The translations under genes were made by a program, and so were the position numbers. From contig JADINB010000060.1 of assembly GCA_017694275.1 (NCBI GenBank), positions 1 through 5,396 on the forward strand: a stretch of 5,396 nucleotides of DNA, written 5' to 3'. Under the pieces are notes generated by a model. It ran no database searches. It was not told where the DNA came from and saw only the letters and a program-made list of their open reading frames with translations. The stretch comes from Candidatus Egerieousia excrementavium (GTDB lineage Bacteria; Bacteroidota; Bacteroidia; Bacteroidales; UBA932). This document shows, in pieces, positions 1 to 4,839 of this stretch; the first letter of the stretch is position 1; each line of letters starts with the position of its first letter.

Positions 1-200
1 GCAATGGAATCTATCTCTGCCTTTCCCTTGGCTATTGCGGCATTGAATGCCGGCAGATAATGCTCCGTCTTTATCTTGTCGAACGCCGGAGCTCCATATC
101 TCAAAGTAGATTTTTCTAAAAGAGGATTTGACATGTCATCAGATTTACATGAACTTAAAAACAGGCCTGCAGCCATAAACAGCATCAGAAATTTTCTCAT
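1..200 (-). CDS. M3-family metallopeptidase (Dcp/oligopeptidase-like) lipoprotein, N-terminal part only
   Basis: The minus-strand frame opens with ATG at 200 and stays open to the window edge, giving 66 residues. Residues 1-17 form a lipoprotein signal peptide (MRKF, then a hydrophobic stretch) ending in lipobox LSSC, with Cys18 as the lipidation site. The following segment (RYGAPAFDKIKTEHYLPAFNAAIAKGKAEIDSI) matches, from memory, the N-terminal helices of the peptidyl-dipeptidase Dcp group of M3 peptidases common in Bacteroidales. These zinc enzymes, normally near 680 residues, clip dipeptides or short oligopeptides. The catalytic HExxH lies outside the window, so activity cannot be judged. 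The residues after the lipid cysteine (K-S-D-D) resemble the acidic surface-export signal of Bacteroidota lipoproteins, so surface exposure is possible. The gene lies 44 bases downstream of the coiled-coil lipoprotein on the same strand, with a hairpin between. I see no clear TAnnTTTG box of its own. Confidence 0.8.
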   Translation of the reverse strand, partial: MRKFLMLFMAAGLFLSSCKSDDMSNPLLEKSTLRYGAPAFDKIKTEHYLPAFNAAIAKGKAEIDSI

Positions 201-222
201 ATAAGTTTCGATATTTGATCTT

Positions 223-264
223 GATAAAAGTGGTTGTCCGACGGTCAGTTTGTCTGGACAACCA
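223..264 (-). terminator. Hairpin terminator overlapping the end of the coiled-coil lipoprotein gene
   Basis: TGGTTGTCC (231-239) and GGACAACCA (256-264) are a perfect 9-base inverted repeat. A further GAC/GTC pairing (240-242 with 252-254) is possible across a single bulged base. On the minus strand the stem is followed by CTTTTATC, a short and imperfect T-run. The last codons and the stop codon (245-247) of the upstream gene lie inside the hairpin. It probably ends or attenuates transcription before the M3 peptidase gene. The weak T-run means partial read-through is plausible. Confidence 0.55.
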
Positions 265-1138
265 GGTATTTTGTCTGCTCCCAGAACCTTGCAGGATCGG
301 AAATTGAAATGATTATCTCATCGTTGATCTTTTCCAGCAGATAGGAGTCGGCCGGATGGACCGAAAGGACCTTTGCCTTTTTGGCATTGGTGTTTATTGA
401 AGTTATCTCTCTCGAATCTATGGTTACAAAAGAATTCTTCTCAGATTCATATGAAACTTTCGAAGACTTGAAAAGCCCTCCCTTTGTAATGACCCCGGCA
501 TCAATCAGATCTGCCTTTGAGGCTATGATATAATAGACAGAATAGAGTTCACGGTCCTGTTCGGCCACTTTCTTCTTCAGTTCGTCGCTGCTCTTGTTGA
601 GCGTCGCCACCTCTTCCTTGAGGTTGGAGACCACAAGGTCAAGGGAAGCAATCTGCTCTGTCTTTACAGCAAGTTGCGCATCCTTTTCATTAAGCTGGGC
701 TGTCAGGCTCTCTATCAGTTCAGACTTCTGCCGCAACTCTGCAGAAAGAGCGTCGAGCCTTTTCCTGAACTGGGCGGACTGTATCCTGTTATCTTTTTTA
801 AGCTGCTCTATCTGGGCCTGATATTGTCTGATAGCATCGCTTATAGCCTGCATGTCATTTTTGATCTGCTCTCTGGACTCGGCCGGGACATCAAGACCAT
901 CGCGGCTCTGAGCCTGGACAGTAATAATGTTTTCGCTCTCGCGAATAGACTGCAGCCCTTGCTCCACTTCATTGAGTATGGCAAAGGCCTCATCCAGTTC
1001 TCCGGACTGGATGCCGTGCTCCTGCTGCAATGAGTCCAGTTGAGCCCTGAGGGCTTTGTATTTTCCGGAATTCTCAACACAGGAAATAAATGAAACGGCA
1101 AACAATGCCGAAACCAGAACAATAAATATTCTTTTCAT
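245..1138 (-). CDS. Coiled-coil lipoprotein resembling Cbp1-type adhesins of Bacteroides
   Basis: The protein is 297 residues from ATG at 1138. A GTG two codons upstream is in frame, but ATG gives a normal signal peptide (MKRIF, then hydrophobic residues). A lipobox-like FISC places the lipidation site at Cys20, so the mature protein should be membrane-anchored. The segment from about 25 to 200 is rich in heptad-like Leu, Glu, Lys and Gln and should form long coiled coils (SLTAQLNEKDAQLAVKTEQI is typical). A compact C-terminal domain of about 100 residues follows, with the features YYIIASKADL, GVITKGGLF, a central TIDSREI, and the ending FWEQTKYLVVQ. From memory, this layout and the C-terminal pattern match Bacteroides proteins annotated as Cbp1-family collagen-binding glycoprotein adhesins. 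That function is known for one B. fragilis protein and is only inferred here. It could equally be a structural envelope lipoprotein. No TAnnTTTG promoter is evident just upstream. Confidence 0.85.
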   Translation of the reverse strand: MKRIFIVLVSALFAVSFISCVENSGKYKALRAQLDSLQQEHGIQSGELDEAFAILNEVEQGLQSIRESENIITVQAQSRDGLDVPAESREQIKNDMQAISDAIRQYQAQIEQLKKDNRIQSAQFRKRLDALSAELRQKSELIESLTAQLNEKDAQLAVKTEQIASLDLVVSNLKEEVATLNKSSDELKKKVAEQDRELYSVYYIIASKADLIDAGVITKGGLFKSSKVSYESEKNSFVTIDSREITSINTNAKKAKVLSVHPADSYLLEKINDEIIISISDPARFWEQTKYLVVQTN

Positions 1139-1169
1139 GGCCACATATTTTAAATTTCATTTACAATCA

Positions 1170-1217
1170 CGCTGCGCCTCGGCATTGTCTGAACAGATTC
1201 TGCCGCTGCACCTCGGC
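1170..1217. repeat. Pair of 14-base direct repeats, CGCTGC(G/A)CCTCGGC
   Basis: CGCTGCGCCTCGGC at 1170-1183 recurs as CGCTGCACCTCGGC at 1204-1217, with 13 of 14 bases identical and a 34-base period. Read on the minus strand the unit is GCCGAGG(C/T)GCAGCG. Similar GCCGAGGCGCAGC-like strings are familiar to me from Bacteroidales intergenic regions, but I cannot verify that here. There are too few copies to call it an array. Confidence 0.6.
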
Positions 1218-1253
1218 TGTGGCTGGATAATCTACTTCCAGATTCCTGCTCTC

Positions 1254-1376
1254 TGTTTGGAGAGATATTCATGCCTTGCGGCATTTGCAGTTGCCCGAAG
1301 CCTCCGCTGCTGCAAACAGGTTTGCGCCGCATATCCTTCCTGCAACCGGCACTTCGTTTTCATATCTCTCCAAACA
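1254..1376. repeat. Perfect 15-base inverted repeat enclosing 93 bases with internal hairpins
   Basis: TGTTTGGAGAGATAT (1254-1268) and its exact reverse complement ATATCTCTCCAAACA (1362-1376) bound a 123-base segment. Inside are two tight hairpins: ATGCC-TTGC-GGCAT (1271-1284) and GCAAAC-AG-GTTTGC (1312-1325). TTGCAG (1285-1290) can also pair with CTGCAA at 1310-1315 or 1340-1345. The layout resembles a miniature inverted-repeat element, but no target-site duplication directly abuts the arms. An 8-base CTGCTCTC occurs immediately left of the left arm (1246-1253) and again at 1391-1398, 14 bases beyond the right arm. A long stem-loop RNA is the alternative. Confidence 0.6.
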
Positions 1377-1413
1377 AAATGGCTCAGCCACTGCTCTCAA
1401 CTTGCAGTTTATT

Positions 1414-1665
1414 TTAATGCGCCAAAATTAGCAAGATTTTGGAAATAAAGCCCAATATTTTTAGAGAGAGAGACGAGTTTCTCTCATGCAGCAGAGCCAC
1501 GTTGGAACAAAGTTCCCTAAAATCTTCATCCTCTGACAACAACTTGAGTTTCTCCCTGTACCTCAAATTATGATAATAAGCCCTGCACTCGTTGCAGCAG
1601 AATTTCTTGTCGCTTCTACCCACTATCTTTTCTCCGCATACCGGACACGTTCTCTGACTCTCCAT
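1414..1665 (-). CDS. Short zinc-ribbon protein, possibly truncated
   Basis: The protein is 83 residues from ATG at 1665. The N-terminus carries a clear zinc-binding knuckle pair, C7-x2-C10 (CPVCGEK) and C23-x3-C27 (KKFCCNECR), separated by GRSDKK; Cys24 is an extra cysteine. This matches, from memory, a small Bacteroidota family of unknown role beginning with a CxxCG...GR.DKKFCS..CR ribbon, whose members usually run to about 115-140 residues with a conserved aromatic C-terminal half. Here that half is absent. After a charged helix (residues 34-52) the protein ends in a hydrophobic stretch (LKILGFISKILLILA), which may be read out of the native frame or may be new sequence. The structured repeat region lies immediately downstream. 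A -7-like box (1700-1693) sits about 28 bases upstream of the start. Zinc binding is well supported; any regulatory or nucleic-acid role is a guess. Confidence 0.75.
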   Translation of the reverse strand: MESQRTCPVCGEKIVGRSDKKFCCNECRAYYHNLRYREKLKLLSEDEDFRELCSNVALLHERNSSLSLKILGFISKILLILAH

Positions 1666-1692
1666 ACCACAATGCGTTAGATACCATCACTC

Positions 1693-1700
1693 CAAAAATA
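1693..1700 (-). promoter_or_regulatory. Putative -7 box (TATTTTTG) for the zinc-ribbon gene
   Basis: The minus strand reads TATTTTTG, a full match to the Bacteroidota -7 consensus TAnnTTTG. It would place the transcript start about 20-25 bases before the ATG at 1665. No good TTTG -33 element is seen at the expected spacing. Confidence 0.45.
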
Positions 1701-1779
1701 GTCTGTTTCACATAACGGAGGAGCGAAAACAGAGAAACGGAATATAAAATATCGAATATTAAAATTATCGGGAGTTTTG

Positions 1780-1787
1780 TAACTTTG
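1780..1787 (+). promoter_or_regulatory. Putative -7 box (TAACTTTG) for the L,D-transpeptidase gene
   Basis: TAACTTTG matches the Bacteroidota TAnnTTTG -7 element exactly and lies 26 bases before the ATG at 1814, implying a short leader of about 20 bases. The -33 position (around 1757-1760) reads TATT, which is weak. A small AT-rich dyad, AATAT-CGA-ATATT (1748-1760), overlaps the -33 region and could bind a regulator, though such short AT palindromes are common by chance. Confidence 0.55.
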
Positions 1788-1813
1788 CAGGCCAGGATAC
1801 AGACAATATTAAT

Positions 1814-2362
1814 ATGATACGAACCGCCGATGCTGCAACAATTTTTCTACTGTTTTGCCTTATCCTTTTTCCTGCCGGCAGCGGAATTGCACAAAGCAGA
1901 TACCTCCCGCAGATCAACCGGAATTTCATTGTCATAAACAAACCTGAACAGAAACTGAGGGTATTTGACAAAGATGCCTGCGTCATTGCAGAATATGATG
2001 TGGCCGTAGGCACAAATTATGGCGACAAAAAGAGTACAGGCGATTGCAGGACGCCGGAAGGTGTTTTCACAATAAAAAGCATAGAAGCCTCACAGGATTA
2101 TCACTACGACTTCAACGACGGACGCGGTCTGGTAAAAGGAGCCTACGGCCCCCGTTTTATAAGGCTGACCGTACCGGGCAACAACAGCATAGGAATCCAC
2201 GGGACACTGCCGGAGCATCAGTCTACAATTCCCGGCAGAGCCTCGCATGGATGTATAAGGATGAAAAACAACGATGTTCTGGAACTGTGCAAGTATGTCC
2301 ATAAAGGAATGAAGGTCGTAATAATTCCGGACATGACAGAAACACAGATGCTGCAGCCATAA
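1814..2362 (+). CDS. Secreted L,D-transpeptidase (YkuD domain)
   Basis: The protein is 182 residues. Residues 1-26 form a Sec signal peptide with hydrophobic core IFLLFCLILF and probable cleavage after GIA, so the enzyme acts in the periplasm. The YkuD domain starts near residue 37 (FIVINKPEQKLRVF). It contains the conserved GDKKSTGDCRTPEGVF segment (70-85), His129 in IGIHGT, and the catalytic motif SHGCIRM (144-150) with nucleophile Cys147 and Arg149. Known family members form 3-3 peptidoglycan cross-links or attach proteins to peptidoglycan; the exact reaction cannot be told from sequence. No LysM or peptidoglycan-binding domain accompanies the catalytic domain, so this is a minimal single-domain form. 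ATG at 1814 is chosen because it follows the -7 box at a natural distance and gives a complete signal peptide. The gene is divergent from the zinc-ribbon gene and lies 91 bases upstream of ssb. Confidence 0.93.
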   Translation: MIRTADAATIFLLFCLILFPAGSGIAQSRYLPQINRNFIVINKPEQKLRVFDKDACVIAEYDVAVGTNYGDKKSTGDCRTPEGVFTIKSIEASQDYHYDFNDGRGLVKGAYGPRFIRLTVPGNNSIGIHGTLPEHQSTIPGRASHGCIRMKNNDVLELCKYVHKGMKVVIIPDMTETQMLQP

Positions 2363-2411
2363 TTAAACATATATAAACAGATAGATATGGGATTGTCCCC
2401 GGTTTTCCTGC

Positions 2412-2419
2412 TTTATTTG
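2412..2419 (+). promoter_or_regulatory. Possible weak -7 box (TTTATTTG) upstream of ssb
   Basis: TTTATTTG differs from TAnnTTTG at one position and lies 34 bases before the ssb ATG. A TTG at 2393-2395 lies 16 bases upstream of it, slightly closer than the usual -33 spacing. It is weak, and ssb may instead be co-transcribed with the L,D-transpeptidase gene. Confidence 0.3.
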
Positions 2420-2436
2420 CACAAGACACAACAATT

Positions 2437-2444
2437 AAAGGAGG
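2437..2444 (+). promoter_or_regulatory. Strong Shine-Dalgarno site (AAAGGAGG) for ssb
   Basis: AAAGGAGG ends 9 bases before the ATG at 2454. Full Shine-Dalgarno sequences are uncommon in Bacteroidota, which generally rely on AT-rich unstructured leaders, so this one stands out. It fixes the ssb start. Confidence 0.7.
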
Positions 2445-2453
2445 AAAACTGTT

Positions 2454-2801
2454 ATGGAAAAATCTTTAAACAAAGTCGAATTAAAGGGAAATGTGGGGAT
2501 GGATCCTAAAATTGTAAGACTCGAAGGCGGGGCAACTCTTGTACGGTTTCCGCTCGCCACCCATGAAAACTACAAGAATAAAGACGGAGAATGGAAAGAG
2601 GAGACCATGTGGCACAACATAACGGCATGGTCGAGCAAATACATGCCTGATTTCAGCGCAATCAAGAAGGGCATGTTCATAGAGGTTACGGGAAAAATAC
2701 GTTACTCCAAATACACGACACCAACAGGTGAAGAAAAATACGCAACGGAAATTTTAGCTCTTAAAATTATAGTCCCGCTCACTGAGAATCCCAAGAATTG
2801 A
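2454..2801 (+). CDS. ssb: Single-stranded DNA-binding protein, short form without acidic tail
   Basis: The protein is 115 residues, essentially one OB fold. It shows the SSB hallmarks LNKVELKGNVGMDP (5-18), the strand VRFPLAT (30-36), an E-T-M-W-H-N pattern with Trp53 and His54, Trp59, KKGMFIEVTGKI (71-82), and a final YATEI strand (96-100). These cover the ssDNA-binding surface of bacterial SSB, which acts in replication, repair and recombination. The protein ends in PLTENPKN and lacks both the Gly/Gln-rich linker and the acidic DDDIPF-like tip through which housekeeping SSB recruits partner proteins. It is therefore probably a second, accessory SSB, with the main one elsewhere in the genome. 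This is inferred from the tail only. It is preceded by an unusually strong Shine-Dalgarno site and followed 26 bases later by cysS. Confidence 0.92.
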   Translation: MEKSLNKVELKGNVGMDPKIVRLEGGATLVRFPLATHENYKNKDGEWKEETMWHNITAWSSKYMPDFSAIKKGMFIEVTGKIRYSKYTTPTGEEKYATEILALKIIVPLTENPKN

Positions 2802-2802
2802 T

Positions 2803-2810
2803 TAAATTTG
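2803..2810 (+). promoter_or_regulatory. Putative -7 box (TAAATTTG) for cysS
   Basis: TAAATTTG matches TAnnTTTG exactly, starting two bases after the ssb stop codon and ending 17 bases before the cysS ATG. Transcription from it would start with a leader of roughly 10 bases. The -33 region, inside ssb, has no clear TTTG. It may give cysS a promoter separate from ssb. Confidence 0.4.
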
Positions 2811-2828
2811 CGGAAATTTTGTCCGCAA
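2808..2828 (+). promoter_or_regulatory. Hairpin abutting the cysS start codon
   Basis: TTGCGGA (2808-2814) and TCCGCAA (2822-2828) pair perfectly around the 7-base loop AATTTTG. The last paired base is the A of the cysS ATG. In a read-through transcript from ssb this stem would sit on the ribosome entry site. A transcript started at the -7 box inside the stem's left arm would lack most of that arm. Control of translation this way is an inference. Confidence 0.4.
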
Positions 2829-4306
2829 TGAGAGAGGTTTACATTTATAACACGCTGTCGAGAAAGAAAGAGTTATTCAAACCGGTAACTCCCTCAATGG
2901 TAGGCTTGTATGTTTGCGGGCCTACTGTTTATGGCGATGCACATCTCGGACATGCCCGCCCGGCGGTGACATTCGATGTCCTGGTACGTCTGTTCCGTCA
3001 TCTCGGATACAAAGTCCGTTATGTAAGGAACATTACAGATGTGGGGCATCTTGAACACGATTCAGACAGTGGAGAGGACAAAATAGCAAAGAAGGCAAGA
3101 ATAGAACAGCTGGAGCCTATGGAGATTGTACAAACCTATACAATCAGGTTCCATGATGCAATGCGCAGACTCAATACTTGTCCTCCAAGCATAGAGCCCA
3201 GAGCCAGCGGCCATATCATCGAGCAGATTGCGCTTGTACAGAAAATCCTCGATGCCGGCTTCGCATACATAAGCAACGGTTCCGTTTATTTCGATGTGGA
3301 AGCCTACAACAGGAAGCACCATTACGGTGCACTTTCAGGCAGAAACCTGGATGATACGCTTTCCAACACCCGCTCGCTCGACGGTCAGGAAGACAAGCGC
3401 TCGCCATTTGATTTCGCACTATGGAAAAAAGCATCAAAGGAGCATATAATGAGATGGCCCTCACCCTGGAGCGACGGTTTCCCGGGCTGGCATCTGGAAT
3501 GTTCTGCCATGAGCGAGAAATACCTTGGGGAAGAGTTTGACATCCACGGAGGTGGAATGGACCTCATGTTTCCCCACCATGAATGTGAACTGGCACAGAA
3601 CACTGCATCACGCGGCAAGGGAGGAGTCCGCTACTGGATGCACAACAACATGATTACCATCAACGGACAGAAGATGGGCAAATCGCTGGGCAACTTCATT
3701 ACACTTGACGAACTGTTCAACGGTTCCAACAAATTGCTTGCACAGGCATACTCTCCCATGACCATAAGGTTTTTCATTTTGCAGGCGCACTACAGGAGCA
3801 CATTGGATTTCAGCAACGAAGCCCTGCAGGCAGCAGAGAAGGGAATGAAAAGAATGTTGCAGGCGGCCGCAGATCTTAAGAACCTTAAAGCCGCAAATGA
3901 AACCGGAGAGGCAACGGAAGAGATAAAGGCCATGGAGGAGAACGTTTACGCGGCCTTGTGTGATGATCTCAATACTCCTGTTGCATTATCTCATCTTTTT
4001 GATGCAGTAAAGGTTATAAACACTGTAAAAGAGGGCAAAAGAAGCATATCCGCCAAAGACAAGGAGATTCTCGACAGCCTTTTCACAACAGTTCTTACAG
4101 ATATTCTCGGCATCATTGATGAGAACTTCTCCAATTCAGCCGGTGAGAAGAAAATCATAGAGGGACTGATGGATATCGTATTGCAGGAGAGAACCAGGGC
4201 AAAGGCTGAAAAAGACTGGACCAAATCTGACTTCATAAGAGATTCCCTCAAGGAACTAGGCATATCTGTAAAAGATACGAAAGAGGGCACAGAGTGGAGT
4301 TTATGA
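2828..4306 (+). CDS. cysS: Cysteinyl-tRNA synthetase
   Basis: The protein is 492 residues, the normal length for this class I synthetase, which charges tRNA-Cys with cysteine using ATP in the cytoplasm. Visible motifs are YVCGPTVYGDAHLGHAR (28-44) with the HIGH-type signature HLGH at 39-42, and KMGKS (282-286), the KMSKS equivalent. By alignment from memory with the E. coli enzyme, the zinc ligands that discriminate cysteine are Cys30, Cys225 (HLECSAM), His250 and Glu254 (PHHECE); all are present. The helical tRNA-binding region includes DDLNTPVA, and the protein ends LKELGISVKDTKEGTEWSL. An in-frame TTG at 2798 would add ten residues and overlap the ssb stop. ATG at 2828 is preferred because MREVYIYNTL is the usual start of this family. 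The stop codon overlaps the next gene's ATG (ATGA, 4303-4306). Confidence 0.98.
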   Translation: MREVYIYNTLSRKKELFKPVTPSMVGLYVCGPTVYGDAHLGHARPAVTFDVLVRLFRHLGYKVRYVRNITDVGHLEHDSDSGEDKIAKKARIEQLEPMEIVQTYTIRFHDAMRRLNTCPPSIEPRASGHIIEQIALVQKILDAGFAYISNGSVYFDVEAYNRKHHYGALSGRNLDDTLSNTRSLDGQEDKRSPFDFALWKKASKEHIMRWPSPWSDGFPGWHLECSAMSEKYLGEEFDIHGGGMDLMFPHHECELAQNTASRGKGGVRYWMHNNMITINGQKMGKSLGNFITLDELFNGSNKLLAQAYSPMTIRFFILQAHYRSTLDFSNEALQAAEKGMKRMLQAAADLKNLKAANETGEATEEIKAMEENVYAALCDDLNTPVALSHLFDAVKVINTVKEGKRSISAKDKEILDSLFTTVLTDILGIIDENFSNSAGEKKIIEGLMDIVLQERTRAKAEKDWTKSDFIRDSLKELGISVKDTKEGTEWSL

Positions 4307-4716
4307 AAGTAATATTATACATATTATTCTCTATCATATCAGCATACGCCATATCGGATCACATTTGTGCAGATAAGGCCGATAAATCGGGACAACTGCA
4401 CTCAGACCAATTATGTATGCCGGTTGCAGACAACGGCTATATTCAGGATACTGAAAAGGCTTTGGCCCAATGCATAAAAAGCAACAGTTTTACCGCTCCG
4501 CAGTTCGGCAACAATGCCGGCCAAAAAAACAACTGCCAAAATGCCAACTTCAGGAAAATTCCTGATTCGCTCAAACAACTGCTGCTAAAAAAATGCAGTG
4601 ATTCAACTCCTTGCATTTCAAAAAATATAAAGTTATGGGAAATCTCCATAATCTCGCTTCTACATGAAATTTCTGCAGACTACTATATAATCTCTCTCAA
4701 TAAAATACGTTGTTGA
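4303..4716 (+). CDS. Small exported Cys-rich protein of unknown function, coupled to cysS
   Basis: The protein is 137 residues from the ATG that overlaps the cysS stop codon (ATGA), an arrangement that usually means translational coupling. An in-frame GTG at 4294 would add only three residues. The start MKVILYILFSIISAYA is a short Sec signal peptide with likely cleavage after AYA (residue 16). There is no lipobox: Cys22 follows DHI. The mature part holds seven cysteines (22, 38, 57, 78, 98, 104, 137), high for its size, and ends exactly on a cysteine. A C-terminal amphipathic or hydrophobic segment, LWEISIISLLHEISADYYIISL (111-132), may pack or contact membrane. The seven cysteines could form disulfides in the periplasm or bind metal. 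I do not recognise the family, and no catalytic motif is evident. Codon usage looks continuous with cysS, and the long open frame directly at the overlap supports a real gene. Confidence 0.65.
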   Translation: MKVILYILFSIISAYAISDHICADKADKSGQLHSDQLCMPVADNGYIQDTEKALAQCIKSNSFTAPQFGNNAGQKNNCQNANFRKIPDSLKQLLLKKCSDSTPCISKNIKLWEISIISLLHEISADYYIISLNKIRC

Positions 4717-4750
4717 TTCTCTTCACGGGAAAACATGAAGGCTTCAGAAG

Positions 4751-4784
4751 CATGACAACGCTGCAGTAACGGCAGTGTTGTATG
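4751..4784 (+). terminator. Strong hairpin downstream of the cysS operon, without a T-run
   Basis: ACAACGCTGC (4755-4764) and GCAGTGTTGT (4772-4781) pair over 10 bases with one G-U wobble around the 7-base loop AGTAACG. CAT (4751-4753) and ATG (4782-4784) extend the stem across a bulged G. It starts 35 bases after the stop of the Cys-rich gene and ends 55 bases before the next ATG. No T-run follows; instead there is the palindrome CACATGTG (4785-4792). It may be a 3'-end stabiliser, a Rho-assisted end, or a leader element for the downstream gene. Confidence 0.45.
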
Positions 4785-4839
4785 CACATGTGTATCGTAA
4801 CATGTACAAATTTATCAACAACAATTAAAATTATTGATT

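Larger units (their letters stand above)
1139..1413. other. Non-coding, structured intergenic stretch between two minus-strand genes
   Basis: No convincing gene lies here. A 130-codon plus-strand frame and a 60-codon minus-strand frame cross it, but both have odd composition (clustered Cys/His/Arg or Ser/Arg), no recognisable domain and no good start context. The sequence is instead rich in repeats: a 14-base direct repeat, a 15-base perfect inverted repeat and two tight hairpins, listed separately. It is visibly less AT-rich than the divergent intergenic region at 1666-1813. It could be a dispersed intergenic repeat, a remnant of a small non-autonomous mobile element, or a structured RNA. 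Confidence 0.6.

Noticed and set aside
1150..1332. Minus-strand open frame of 60 codons in the same stretch
   Set aside because: Low-complexity Ser/Arg/Gln composition, no start context, and spans the direct and inverted repeats. Probably chance.
1246..1398. CTGCTCTC copies at 1246-1253 and 1391-1398 as a target-site duplication around the inverted repeat
   Set aside because: The left copy abuts the arm but the right one is 14 bases away from it, so it does not fit a clean insertion. Eight-base coincidences are not rare.
1422..1442. CCAAAAT/ATTTTGG hairpin at the end of the zinc-ribbon gene as a terminator
   Set aside because: The stem is only seven mostly A-T pairs, lies fully within the coding sequence, and has no T-run after it.
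1056..1448. Plus-strand open frame of 130 codons across the intergenic stretch
   Set aside because: It overlaps the start of the lipoprotein gene and the end of the zinc-ribbon gene on the other strand, has clustered Cys and aromatic residues without a domain, and follows the repeat structure rather than a gene.
2223..2429. Minus-strand open frames under the L,D-transpeptidase, cysS and Cys-rich genes
   Set aside because: All lie antisense to well-supported genes, lack domains and starts, and have shadow-like composition.
2798..2827. TTG start for cysS overlapping the ssb stop
   Set aside because: It adds ten residues not typical of the family. ATG at 2828 gives the standard MREVYIYNT-type N-terminus.
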